A stretch of 9,259 nucleotides of DNA from Oscillospiraceae bacterium (GCA_009783605.1 WRDE01000058.1:1-9259), one strand, 5' to 3'. Counted from the stretch's first letter, positions 1 through 6,098 are shown. Numbers and translations: made by a program. Notes: generated by a model from the sequence alone, not told the origin.

Positions 1-796
1 CTTCGAGGAAGCCGGTTTCGGTATACGTTCCGTTTACCCCGCAGTCACAGAAAAAGCTGTCGCCCCGGGAGCGGAGCGTCCCTATTTTCCCGCATCCGGG
101 ACATATGTAGAGGGCGATTTCGAGATATTCCGCCAGATCCTTGCCGCGGAAGCGGACAGGATTTTCCCGCTGGGACTCATACGCGTCCACACAGGTGTCC
201 CGCACGATATGTTCACAAATTTCCTCGTCGGTCATGGCTTTGAGCTGTTCGGCGGAATACTCCCCGGCCACCCGACCGGTCATTTTGCCTTTCCGGGGGG
301 CTTTCGACCAGCGCGGACTGGAAAAATAGCCGCCCTCTAACCGGTAGGTGACCAAGTTCGCGCCGCTCAATCTGGCCAATTTGGCGGTGGCGACGGTGAT
401 CAGACCGGTCACGCCATTCAGCGAGCGGTTGCCCTCGGCGAACAGGCAGACGTTATACCCCTTTTTCAGCCGGCGGAGTATCTCCTTGGCGGCGGAGGAA
501 TCCGAATGGGTTTTGTTGATCAGAATCGGCGCAAAGATGAACATGATCACCTTCGACGCGAACCCGTTCCGGGCGGCGTGCTCGCTCATCACAAAATAGA
601 GATGCCCCGAAAAGCCCATCCCCACATAGGCGGGGTCGAGATCGGTGTTGTGGTTGGAAATGACAAGGGTCGGCGGGGTGAGTTTGGTCCTTTTTCCGCA
701 CCGGTAGCCCTTCAGCAATTTGAGCAGCGGTCCCGCGAAACGGCTCAGAAACCAGAAAAATATCCGATTCCGCCTGTGATGCTTTACCACAGTCAT
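1..796 (-). CDS. PlsC-family lysophospholipid acyltransferase with C-terminal zinc ribbon (3' end outside window)
   Basis: Reading the minus strand gives 265 codons with no stop before the window edge, so the C-terminus is missing. The N-terminal part has the glycerolipid acyltransferase signature: H-x4-D at residues 49-54 (NHNTDLD) with the catalytic His and Asp, and FAEGNRS at 119-125, a variant of the substrate-binding FPEGTRS block. In this family these residues transfer an acyl group to a lysophospholipid such as 1-acyl-glycerol-3-phosphate at the inner membrane face; the exact acceptor is not readable here. Near the end, C232PGC235 and C250DC252 form a probable zinc ribbon, which typical PlsC lacks. 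Two ATGs compete for the start, at 802 and 796. The ribosome site AAGGAG (809-804) is 1 nt from the first and 7 nt from the second, so 796 is preferred. The gene lies 87 nt downstream of phoU on the same strand with no evident terminator between, so it may be cotranscribed. Confidence 0.85.
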   Translation of the reverse strand, partial: MTVVKHHRRNRIFFWFLSRFAGPLLKLLKGYRCGKRTKLTPPTLVISNHNTDLDPAYVGMGFSGHLYFVMSEHAARNGFASKVIMFIFAPILINKTHSDSSAAKEILRRLKKGYNVCLFAEGNRSLNGVTGLITVATAKLARLSGANLVTYRLEGGYFSSPRWSKAPRKGKMTGRVAGEYSAEQLKAMTDEEICEHIVRDTCVDAYESQRENPVRFRGKDLAEYLEIALYICPGCGKIGTLRSRGDSFFCDCGVNGTYTETGFLE

Positions 797-883
797 AGCC
801 ATACTCCTTCCTTGCACAAAACACCCTAACCGGCAGGCATGATTCCGTTTCGCGTTCCGTGCTTATCTTTATTCTCTTAAATC

Positions 884-1540
884 TTACAGTATCTCGCTGC
901 TTTTATGGGATCCGGTGATCGAGAACACCACCCATTCGGCTACATTGGTCGCGTGGTCGCCGATCCGCTCGAAATATTTCGCCACCATGATCAGATCGAT
1001 GGCCTGGTCGCCGTTATCGGGGTCCGCCTTGATCAGATCGATCATATCGCTTTTGACCATGATAAACAGGTTATCCACGATATCGTCCATCTCGATGATC
1101 TCGTTGGCCAGCGCCAGATCCTTCTTGACAAAAGCGTCGATGCTGCCGGTCACCATCTTCATGGTTACCGACGCCATTTGGGAGATATGCTCAAGATTCT
1201 TAATATACGGCATACCGGCCAGCAGGATGGTCAGCTCTGAGATATCGGTGGCGTGGTCGCCGATCCGCTCCAGATCGGTGATGATCTTCAGCACCGATGA
1301 AACCAACCGCAGGTCCCGGGCAACCGGGTGGTGCAGCAGCAGCAGCTTCAGACAGAGGCTCTCGATATCCTTTTCCGCCTTGTCGATATCGTCGTCAACG
1401 GCGATGACCTGTCCGGCCAGCTCCACATCCTGTTCGATCAACGCCTTATCGGCGGCGGCGATGGCGTCCTTCACGATCTGCCCCATCTCGATCAGGGAAT
1501 CGTTGAGCTCCTTCAATTGTTCATCAAATCTGCTTCTCAT
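884..1540 (-). CDS. phoU: phosphate transport system regulator PhoU
   Basis: The 218-residue length is normal for PhoU. It consists of two copies of the PhoU three-helix repeat. Each carries the metal-binding signature: DLERIGDHATDI near residue 90 and YFERIGDHATNVAEW near residue 190. In the family, PhoU is a cytoplasmic peripheral protein that represses phosphate-regulon signalling through the PhoR-type kinase and restrains the Pst transporter when phosphate is plentiful. The start ATG is 2 nt after the pstB copy 2 stop codon. Its ribosome site is GGGAGG, which is also the Gly-Arg codon pair of the conserved PstB C-terminus, so translation of the two genes is probably coupled. The position at the end of the pst genes is classical. 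No phoR or phoP/phoB gene lies in the window. Confidence 0.97.
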   Translation of the reverse strand: MRSRFDEQLKELNDSLIEMGQIVKDAIAAADKALIEQDVELAGQVIAVDDDIDKAEKDIESLCLKLLLLHHPVARDLRLVSSVLKIITDLERIGDHATDISELTILLAGMPYIKNLEHISQMASVTMKMVTGSIDAFVKKDLALANEIIEMDDIVDNLFIMVKSDMIDLIKADPDNGDQAIDLIMVAKYFERIGDHATNVAEWVVFSITGSHKSSEIL

Positions 1541-1542
1541 GG

Positions 1543-2304
1543 TTAACCAAACCTCCCTGTAATATAATCGCTGGTTCTTTGATCCTTGGGATTCGCGAAA
1601 ACTTCCTCATTGGGGCCTTCCTCGATCAGTTTGCCCATCAGCATGAAAGCCACCCGGTCGGAGATGCGCCCCGCCTGCTGGACATTATGAGGGGCGATAA
1701 CGATGGTGAATTTTTCTTTCAGCTGTATCAGGGATTCCTCGATCTTGGCGGTGGAGATCGGGTCCAGACCGGAGCAGGGCCGGTCCAGCAGGATCACCTC
1801 CGGCTTCAGCGCCAGCACCCGGGCGATACACAGCCGCTGCTGCTGACCGCCGGACAAACTCATCGCCGGCATTCCCAGCCGGTCCTTCACGTCGTCCCAG
1901 AGCGCGGCCTGCCACAGGGATTCCTCCACAATGGCGGTGAGGTCCTTTTTATTTTTGACGCCGCTCAGCCGCGGTCCGTAAACGATATTGTCAAATATCG
2001 TCATCGGCAGCGGAGTCGGCACGTCGAACACCATCCCCACCCGCCGGCGCAATTCGGTGACGTTGACGTCCTCGTCGTAAATACTCTTGCCATCCAGCAA
2101 AATTTCGCCTTCCGCCCGCCCTTCCGGGTTTAACTCCGCCAACCGGTTAAGCGATCGCAGCAGGGTGGTGATCCCGCTGTTGGCCGGTCCGAAAACCGAC
2201 AAAATCTCGTTGGCCTGGATCTCTAAGTTCAGTTTATAGAGGGCCTGTTTCTTATTATAGTAATAATCAAAGTTATTAATGACTATTTTAATGGGCTTGT
2301 TCAT
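1543..2304 (-). CDS. pstB: PstB-like phosphate ABC transporter ATPase subunit, copy 2, with degenerate ATP site
   Basis: This 253-residue protein is full length and clearly a PstB: it has the NRL helix after Walker A, an LWDDVKDRL segment and the C-terminal SDYITGRFG. Three nucleotide-site positions are non-consensus. Walker A reads GPANSGITT (39-47), with Ile45 in place of the essential Lys. The Q-loop reads VFDVPTPLP, with Asp94 for Gln. Walker B reads VILLDRP, with Arg175 in place of the catalytic Glu. Walker B Asp174, the H-loop His206 and a perfect signature LSGGQ (150-154) are retained. Known ABC mechanism predicts that this subunit cannot hydrolyse ATP in its own site but can supply the signature to a partner. 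The obvious partner is the other PstB in this operon, which is degenerate in the opposite way. A strong AGGAGGT precedes the ATG, after a repeat-bearing gap downstream of pstA. An intact frame and selective conservation argue against a pseudogene. Confidence 0.93.
   Translation of the reverse strand: MNKPIKIVINNFDYYYNKKQALYKLNLEIQANEILSVFGPANSGITTLLRSLNRLAELNPEGRAEGEILLDGKSIYDEDVNVTELRRRVGMVFDVPTPLPMTIFDNIVYGPRLSGVKNKKDLTAIVEESLWQAALWDDVKDRLGMPAMSLSGGQQQRLCIARVLALKPEVILLDRPCSGLDPISTAKIEESLIQLKEKFTIVIAPHNVQQAGRISDRVAFMLMGKLIEEGPNEEVFANPKDQRTSDYITGRFG
1552..1557 (-). promoter_or_regulatory. phoU ribosome binding site inside the pstB copy 2 coding sequence
   Basis: Read on the minus strand, GGGAGG lies 11 nt upstream of the phoU ATG. 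It doubles as the Gly-Arg codons of the ITGRFG tail of PstB copy 2. Ribosomes finishing pstB would clear or refill this site, which suggests coupled translation. Confidence 0.75.
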
Positions 2305-2314
2305 CCTGATTTAG

Positions 2315-2321
2315 ACCTCCT
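2315..2321 (-). promoter_or_regulatory. strong ribosome binding site of pstB copy 2
   Basis: On the minus strand AGGAGGT lies 10 nt upstream of the ATG at 2304. It is the best match to the anti-Shine-Dalgarno sequence in the operon, much better than the one in front of pstB copy 1. It lies just beyond the hairpin repeat block, so this second ATPase seems to be set up for independent, efficient translation. Confidence 0.75.
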
Positions 2322-2361
2322 GCTTGGAATTAAACTCTGATTGGTTTGTGCAATTGTGTAG

Positions 2362-2538
2362 CAGCGCTCACAAACGCCGAAATCTCAACTGTATCACTTT
2401 ATCAAACTTAAACGGCGTTTGTAAATGTGTTGGTTATCAGCGCTCACAAACGCCGAAATCTCAGCCATATCGTTTTATCAAATTCAAACGGCGTTTGTAA
2501 ATGTGTTGGTTAGCGGCGTTTGTAAATGTGTTGGTTAT
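2362..2538. repeat. tandem palindromic repeat, two full 76-bp units plus one partial
   Basis: Two direct repeats (2362-2437 and 2438-2513) are followed by a 25-bp copy of the unit's right end (2514-2538). Each full unit carries an inverted repeat: ACAAACGCCG (2370-2379 and 2446-2455) against CGGCGTTTGT (2413-2422 and 2489-2498), a perfect 10-bp stem around a 33-nt centre. The partial unit adds a third right arm at 2514-2523. Arms and flanks are identical between copies. The centres differ at seven positions, all transitions. The block ends on the pstA stop codon. The transcript would fold into one or two stem-loops between pstA and pstB copy 2. It resembles REP/BIME-type intergenic palindromes, but I do not recognise the family. 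Confidence 0.9.
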
Positions 2539-3383
2539 CAGCGGCCTTTAGCCGCCATCCGGTTGACCAATATATTGGTGACGACGTTTATCAGGAAGAT
2601 CAGGATAATCAGCAGCGCGGCGGTGCCGTAGGCCTTCGGCATCGAGATTCCCTCGCTGGCCAATGTATAGAAGTGGACCGCCATCGTCCGGACCGACGAA
2701 AACACCGATTTCGGCATATGCAGCGCCGACCCGGCGGTCAATACCACGGCGGCTGTCTCGGCGATACACCGCCCGACGCTCAGGATCAGGCCGTTGACGA
2801 TGCCCCGCATCGCCGAGGGGAACACCACTTTGATAATCGTCTGCCATTTGGTGGCGCCCAGCGAAAAACTCACCTCCCGGTAGGACTGCGGCACCGTGAG
2901 GATCGCCTCCTCCGCCGTGCGGATCAGGGTCGGCAGGATCATAAACGCCAGCGTCAGCCCGCCGGACAGGATCGACAGCCCCAGCCCCAACTGGGTGACA
3001 AAAAAGATAAACCCAAACAGGCCGTATACGATCGACGGGATGGCAGCCAGTGAATCGGCGCTGAACCGGATGATACGGGTGAGGATCCCGCCCCGGGTAT
3101 ATTCCGCCAGATAAAACGCGGTGCCGATACCGAAGGGGGTGGCGATCACCACGGCCAGCAGCGTCACCAACAGGGTGCCGACGATGGTGGGCAGGATACC
3201 GCCGCCGCGGCCCATATCGCTCGGACTCTGGGAGAGAAAGGTCCAGCCGATCTCCGGCAGAACTTTAATCAATATATACACGATGATAGCGACCAATACC
3301 ACCAATACCAATGAGGCGGCCAGCCAGATGAATCCCTTGGCGGTCTTCTCACCGATACGCGAAGGCTTTTTCGTCTGCGTAAT
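2538..3383 (-). CDS. pstA: phosphate ABC transporter permease PstA, apparent AUU start
   Basis: PstA is one of the two inner-membrane permease subunits of the Pst importer. The open frame gives 281 residues, the usual PstA length, if it starts at the ATT at 3383. The sequence shows about six hydrophobic segments, the IPSIVYGLFGF block typical of PstA/PstC, and the cytoplasmic EAA loop (EVSFSLGATKWQTII, about residues 170-184) that docks on the ATPase. The nearest conventional start, a TTG at 3311, would remove the first 24 residues, including RIGEKTAKGFIWLAAS, which is normal N-terminal PstA sequence leading into the first membrane segment. No ATG or GTG exists in frame between the upstream stop (3395-3393) and 3311. 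GAGGGA lies 5 nt before the ATT, supporting AUU initiation; the adjacent ATC is a poorer candidate. The gene begins 61 nt after pstC and its stop codon overlaps the repeat block. Confidence 0.9.
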   Translation of the reverse strand: MTQTKKPSRIGEKTAKGFIWLAASLVLVVLVAIIVYILIKVLPEIGWTFLSQSPSDMGRGGGILPTIVGTLLVTLLAVVIATPFGIGTAFYLAEYTRGGILTRIIRFSADSLAAIPSIVYGLFGFIFFVTQLGLGLSILSGGLTLAFMILPTLIRTAEEAILTVPQSYREVSFSLGATKWQTIIKVVFPSAMRGIVNGLILSVGRCIAETAAVVLTAGSALHMPKSVFSSVRTMAVHFYTLASEGISMPKAYGTAALLIILIFLINVVTNILVNRMAAKGR

Positions 3384-3388
3384 GATAT

Positions 3389-3394
3389 TCCCTC
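3389..3394 (-). promoter_or_regulatory. ribosome binding site supporting the AUU start of pstA
   Basis: GAGGGA on the minus strand is separated by 5 nt from the in-frame ATT at 3383. A second purine-rich match, AAAGGA, lies at 3402-3397. The upstream in-frame stop TGA overlaps GAGGGA, so translation cannot begin further upstream in this frame. Confidence 0.6.
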
Positions 3395-3444
3395 AATCCT
3401 TTCACAATACCAAAGAAACCTTTTCCGGCTCCAGAGCTATTGCA

Positions 3445-4293
3445 TCAATGCTTCTTCCGTGTCACATACTGCGCGGTACTGTTCAAAATCATAATGATGA
3501 TAAACAGCACAATACCGGTGGCGAACAGCGCCTCCTGATGGTCGCCGCTGGCGTAGCCCATCTCGATGCCGATATTGGTGGTCAGCGTCCGCACCGAATC
3601 CTTGAGCGAGGCGGGCAGCGCCGGCGCATTGCCCAGCACTAAGATGACCGCCATCGTCTCGCCCACGGCGCGGCCGATTCCGAGGATGACGGCGGCGACG
3701 ATGCCGGATTTGGCCGAAGGCAGCAGCACCGATTTGATGGTCTGCCAATGGGTCATCCCCAGCGCCAGCGCGCCTTCCTTATATTGCCGCGGCAGCGACA
3801 GCAGCGATACCTCCGAAATACTGATCACCGTCGGCAGGATCATAATGGCGAGGATGATGGCGCCGGCAAGAATGCTGAGGCCCGGCCCTCCCAGATACTC
3901 CCGGATAAGCGGCACAATAAAAATCAGCCCCCAGAATCCGTATACCACCGAGGGGATGCCGGCCAGCAGCTGGATGGCGGGACGGAAGATGTTGCGGACG
4001 GCGGCGGGGGCGTATTCGGCCAGAAAGATGCTGCAGCAGATGCCGATCGGCACCCCGATCAGCGCCGCGCCTAATGTGACCGATACCGTGCCGACAATCA
4101 TCGGAAAGATGCCAAATTTATTCTGGCTCACCGGCGCCCAGGTCATCCCGAAAAACTCGCTCAAACCGATCTTGCCGATTATCGGCAAGCCCTTGATCAG
4201 GATAAAAACCGTAATCAGCGCCAGCGCCGAAATCGACGAAAACGCCAGCGCGAAAAACACCCGGCCGGACAGCTTTTCCTTAAACTTTCGCAT
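3445..4293 (-). CDS. pstC: phosphate ABC transporter permease PstC
   Basis: This 282-residue integral membrane protein partners PstA to form the phosphate translocation path. It has an N-terminal membrane anchor (about 11-34), a long extracytoplasmic segment with FFGMTWAPV, then five further hydrophobic segments. The AGIPSVVYGFWGL motif (111-123) and the EAA loop starting EGALALGMTHWQTI (173-186) are diagnostic. It is assigned as PstC rather than PstA from the SEFFGMTWAPVSQNKFG region, which is typical of PstC. The ATG is preceded by AGAAGGGG at 7 nt spacing. The gene lies between pstS and pstA in the usual order. Its N-terminus is short, as is common in Gram-positive PstC. No anomalies are seen. 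Confidence 0.95.
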   Translation of the reverse strand: MRKFKEKLSGRVFFALAFSSISALALITVFILIKGLPIIGKIGLSEFFGMTWAPVSQNKFGIFPMIVGTVSVTLGAALIGVPIGICCSIFLAEYAPAAVRNIFRPAIQLLAGIPSVVYGFWGLIFIVPLIREYLGGPGLSILAGAIILAIMILPTVISISEVSLLSLPRQYKEGALALGMTHWQTIKSVLLPSAKSGIVAAVILGIGRAVGETMAVILVLGNAPALPASLKDSVRTLTTNIGIEMGYASGDHQEALFATGIVLFIIIMILNSTAQYVTRKKH

Positions 4294-4330
4294 GGTATAT
4301 CCCCTTCTGTAAGCGAATCATAAGCCAAAC

Positions 4331-4364
4331 CAGCGCACCACAAACGCAAAGCGTTTGTTTATGG
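4331..4364. repeat. short palindrome related to the pstA-pstB repeat
   Basis: ACAAACGC (4340-4347) and GCGTTTGT (4351-4358) form a perfect 8-bp stem around AAA. The left flank CAGCGC and the right flank ending in TATG match the flanks of the 76-bp units at 2362-2513, so this looks like a member of the same family with the long centre deleted. It lies in the pstS-pstC gap and its right side overlaps the pstS stop codon. In the mRNA it would form a compact hairpin. There is no T-tract, so it is unlikely to be a strong terminator. Confidence 0.7.
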
Positions 4365-5180
4365 GGCCGCGTCAGCTCCGCGGATAAACCCCTCGGCAAT
4401 CAATATCTGCTGCCCCTCGGGGGAGAGCACATACTCCACAAACTGCTTCGCGGGTCCGTCGGGTTCGGTTAATGCAACAAATAAGAACGGGCGGGACAGC
4501 TCATAGCTGCCGTTTTCAATATTTTCCCGGGTGGCCGCAACACCGTTCAGCGCCAGCGCTTTTACCGGTTTTTCGCCGATCTCCACTAACCCCAGCGAGA
4601 TGAAGCCGATGGCGTTTTTATCGCCGGACACGATCTGCCTCACCGCGCCGTTGGAGGACTGGACCATCGCCTTCTGGGTGATCCAGACGCCCTTCCCCAT
4701 CACCAATTCTTCAAAGGCGCTACGGGTACCGGAGCCCTCCTCCCGGGTGATGATGTGGATCGGCGCGTCATCGCCGCCCGGCAGCTGGCTCCAGTTGGTG
4801 ACCTCCATCGTGTATATCCCGCGGATCTCCTCCAGCGTCAGATCGCTGACCGGATTGTCGGGATGTACAATAATAGCCAGCCCGTCCTTGGCGATCTCTT
4901 TTTCCCAGCCAATAAATTCTTTCTCTTCTTCTTTCAGCGCCCGGGAGGACATACCGATATCGGCAATGCCGGATTCGACGGCGGCGATGCCGACGCCGGA
5001 TCCGCCCCCCTGTACGTCGATCTCCCGATCGGGATGGATATGCGCGTATATCTCGGCCAATTTCCCGGCATACGGCTCCACCGAAGTGGAACCGAGGACG
5101 ATGACATTGGCCTGCGGCCGGCTGCAGCCGGACAGCAGGCAGACGGAAATGACGCATAGTATAACGATTACCGAACGCAT
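4359..5180 (-). CDS. pstS: phosphate-binding lipoprotein PstS
   Basis: PstS captures inorganic phosphate outside the membrane and delivers it to PstC/PstA. From the ATG at 5180 the product is 273 residues. A short hydrophobic signal peptide ends in the lipobox LLSGC (Cys19), so the mature protein is a lipid-anchored surface receptor, as expected for a Gram-positive cell. Phosphate-contacting loops are recognisable: GSTSVEP (30-36), GGGSGVG (58-64) and REEGSGTR (146-153). The GFISLG segment (192-197) and the C-terminal FVEYVLSPEGQQI are also typical. An in-frame ATG at 5222 would add 14 residues (MRNSECGIKRNYKN) encoded by an intergenic repeat. It also has a plausible ribosome site (GAGG, 8 nt), so the start is not fully certain. 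I prefer 5180 because AAAAGGAA precedes it and the signal peptide is then compact. The gene follows pstB copy 1. Confidence 0.94.
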   Translation of the reverse strand: MRSVIVILCVISVCLLSGCSRPQANVIVLGSTSVEPYAGKLAEIYAHIHPDREIDVQGGGSGVGIAAVESGIADIGMSSRALKEEEKEFIGWEKEIAKDGLAIIVHPDNPVSDLTLEEIRGIYTMEVTNWSQLPGGDDAPIHIITREEGSGTRSAFEELVMGKGVWITQKAMVQSSNGAVRQIVSGDKNAIGFISLGLVEIGEKPVKALALNGVAATRENIENGSYELSRPFLFVALTEPDGPAKQFVEYVLSPEGQQILIAEGFIRGADAAP

Positions 5181-5203
5181 ATTCTTATAGTTCCTTTTAA
5201 TTC

Positions 5204-5231
5204 CGCATTCCGAATTTCGCATTCCGAATTC
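5204..5231. repeat. tandem 14-bp intergenic repeat between pstB copy 1 and pstS
   Basis: Two adjacent copies of CGCATTCCGAATTY lie at 5204-5217 and 5218-5231, in the gap between pstB copy 1 and pstS. Each carries the small palindrome ATTCCGAAT-like core. Translated on the minus strand the repeat reads NSECGI, and similar NSEFGI-type peptides are familiar from intergenic repeats mis-called as coding in environmental genomes. It extends the open frame upstream of the pstS signal peptide and creates the alternative ATG at 5222. Confidence 0.7.
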
Positions 5232-5237
5232 CTCTTT

Positions 5238-6035
5238 TTATCCAAATCTGCCGGTGATATAATCCTCGGTGCGTTTATCCTTAGGGTTGGAAAACATTTC
5301 GGAGGTGGGGGCGTATTCCACCAACCGCCCGATCTTGCGTTCGTCGATCATCATAAACGCCGACATATCGGATACCCGCACCGCCTGTTCCATATTGTGG
5401 GTGACGATGAGGATGGTGTACTTTTTCGCCAGCTCCAGCATCAATTCCTCGATCTTCATGGTCGATTCCGGGTCGAGGGCGCTGCAGGACTCGTCCATCA
5501 GGATAACCTCCGGCGCCACCGCCAGCGCCCGGGCGATACAGAGCCGCTGCTGGGCGCCCGGTGAGAGTGACAGCCCGGATTTTTTCAGTTCATCCTTCAC
5601 CTCGTCCCATAAGGACACCGCTTCTAAGCTCTTCCGGGCGATCTCTTCCAGATCCCGCTTTTTCCGGATGCCCTGATGCCGCGGGCCGATCACGATATTG
5701 TCAAAAATGCTCATCGGAAAGACATTCGGCTTCTGGAACACCATCCCGACCTTCTGACGCAACGAAACGACGTCCGCCGCTCGGTCATAGAGCGGGACGC
5801 CGTCGAGATAGACTTCCCCTTCCACCCGGACGCCGGGGATCAGGTCGTTCATGCGGTTATAAAGGCGCAGCAGGGTGGATTTCCCGCAGCCGGAAGGCCC
5901 GATGATCGCGGTGATCGACCGCTCATATATATCAAAAGTGATCCCGCCCAGCGCGTGGTGGCTGCCGTAATACAGGTCCGCCGCATCGGTTTTTAACTTG
6001 ACTTTCCGCCGCGGAATCTTCAGGTTATCCCTCAT
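5238..6035 (-). CDS. pstB: phosphate ABC transporter ATP-binding protein PstB, copy 1, with altered signature motif
   Basis: This is the first gene of the operon, 265 residues, ending in the PstB-typical EDYITGRFG. Walker A is intact (GPSGCGKST, 46-54, Lys52), as are the Q-loop (VFQKPNVFP, Gln101), Walker B with catalytic glutamate (VILMDES, Asp181 Glu182) and the H-loop (His213). The signature motif is unusual: LSPGA (157-161) instead of LSGGQ, with Pro for Gly159 and Ala for Gln161. In an ABC dimer the signature completes the partner's ATP site, so two copies of this protein would make two impaired sites. Paired with PstB copy 2 (1543-2304), its good Walker site would face an intact LSGGQ. 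Its ribosome site is weak (AGGCAG), and an in-frame stop directly upstream fixes the start. Having pstB first, ahead of pstS, is an unusual gene order. Confidence 0.95.
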   Translation of the reverse strand: MRDNLKIPRRKVKLKTDAADLYYGSHHALGGITFDIYERSITAIIGPSGCGKSTLLRLYNRMNDLIPGVRVEGEVYLDGVPLYDRAADVVSLRQKVGMVFQKPNVFPMSIFDNIVIGPRHQGIRKKRDLEEIARKSLEAVSLWDEVKDELKKSGLSLSPGAQQRLCIARALAVAPEVILMDESCSALDPESTMKIEELMLELAKKYTILIVTHNMEQAVRVSDMSAFMMIDERKIGRLVEYAPTSEMFSNPKDKRTEDYITGRFG

Positions 6036-6098
6036 ATTTTATATTCACTGCCTGTTCTTATGTTTTTACAAAAAAGAATAAAAAACAACATCCGCGTT

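Noticed and set aside
797..883. Terminator between phoU and the acyltransferase
   Set aside because: No GC-rich hairpin followed by a T-tract on the minus strand could be found in this gap.
915..1562. Long plus-strand open frame antisense to phoU (215 codons)
   Set aside because: Ser/Ile/Met-rich antisense shadow of a well supported PhoU; no start signal.
1543..2304. pstB copy 2 as a pseudogene
   Set aside because: Full length, no frameshift, strong ribosome site, and the signature, Walker B Asp and H-loop are preserved; losses are limited to the catalytic positions that complement the other copy.
2305..2361. Internal promoter for pstB copy 2
   Set aside because: No pair of -35 and -10 boxes with acceptable spacing was seen on the minus strand here or in the repeat centres.
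2362..2538. CRISPR array
   Set aside because: Units are contiguous without unique spacers, contain long imperfect centres, and no cas gene is present.
2362..2538. Insertion sequence or MITE remnant
   Set aside because: No transposase fragment or clear target-site duplication; the inverted repeat is short and the units are tandem, so palindromic repeat is the safer description.
2425..2631. Small plus-strand open frame across the repeat block
   Set aside because: It translates the repeat units and the pstA 3' end in antisense, has no ribosome site, and resembles no known protein.
3566..4312. Long plus-strand open frame antisense to pstC (248 codons)
   Set aside because: Low-complexity shadow frame created by the biased codon use of pstC on the other strand; no motif and no start signal.
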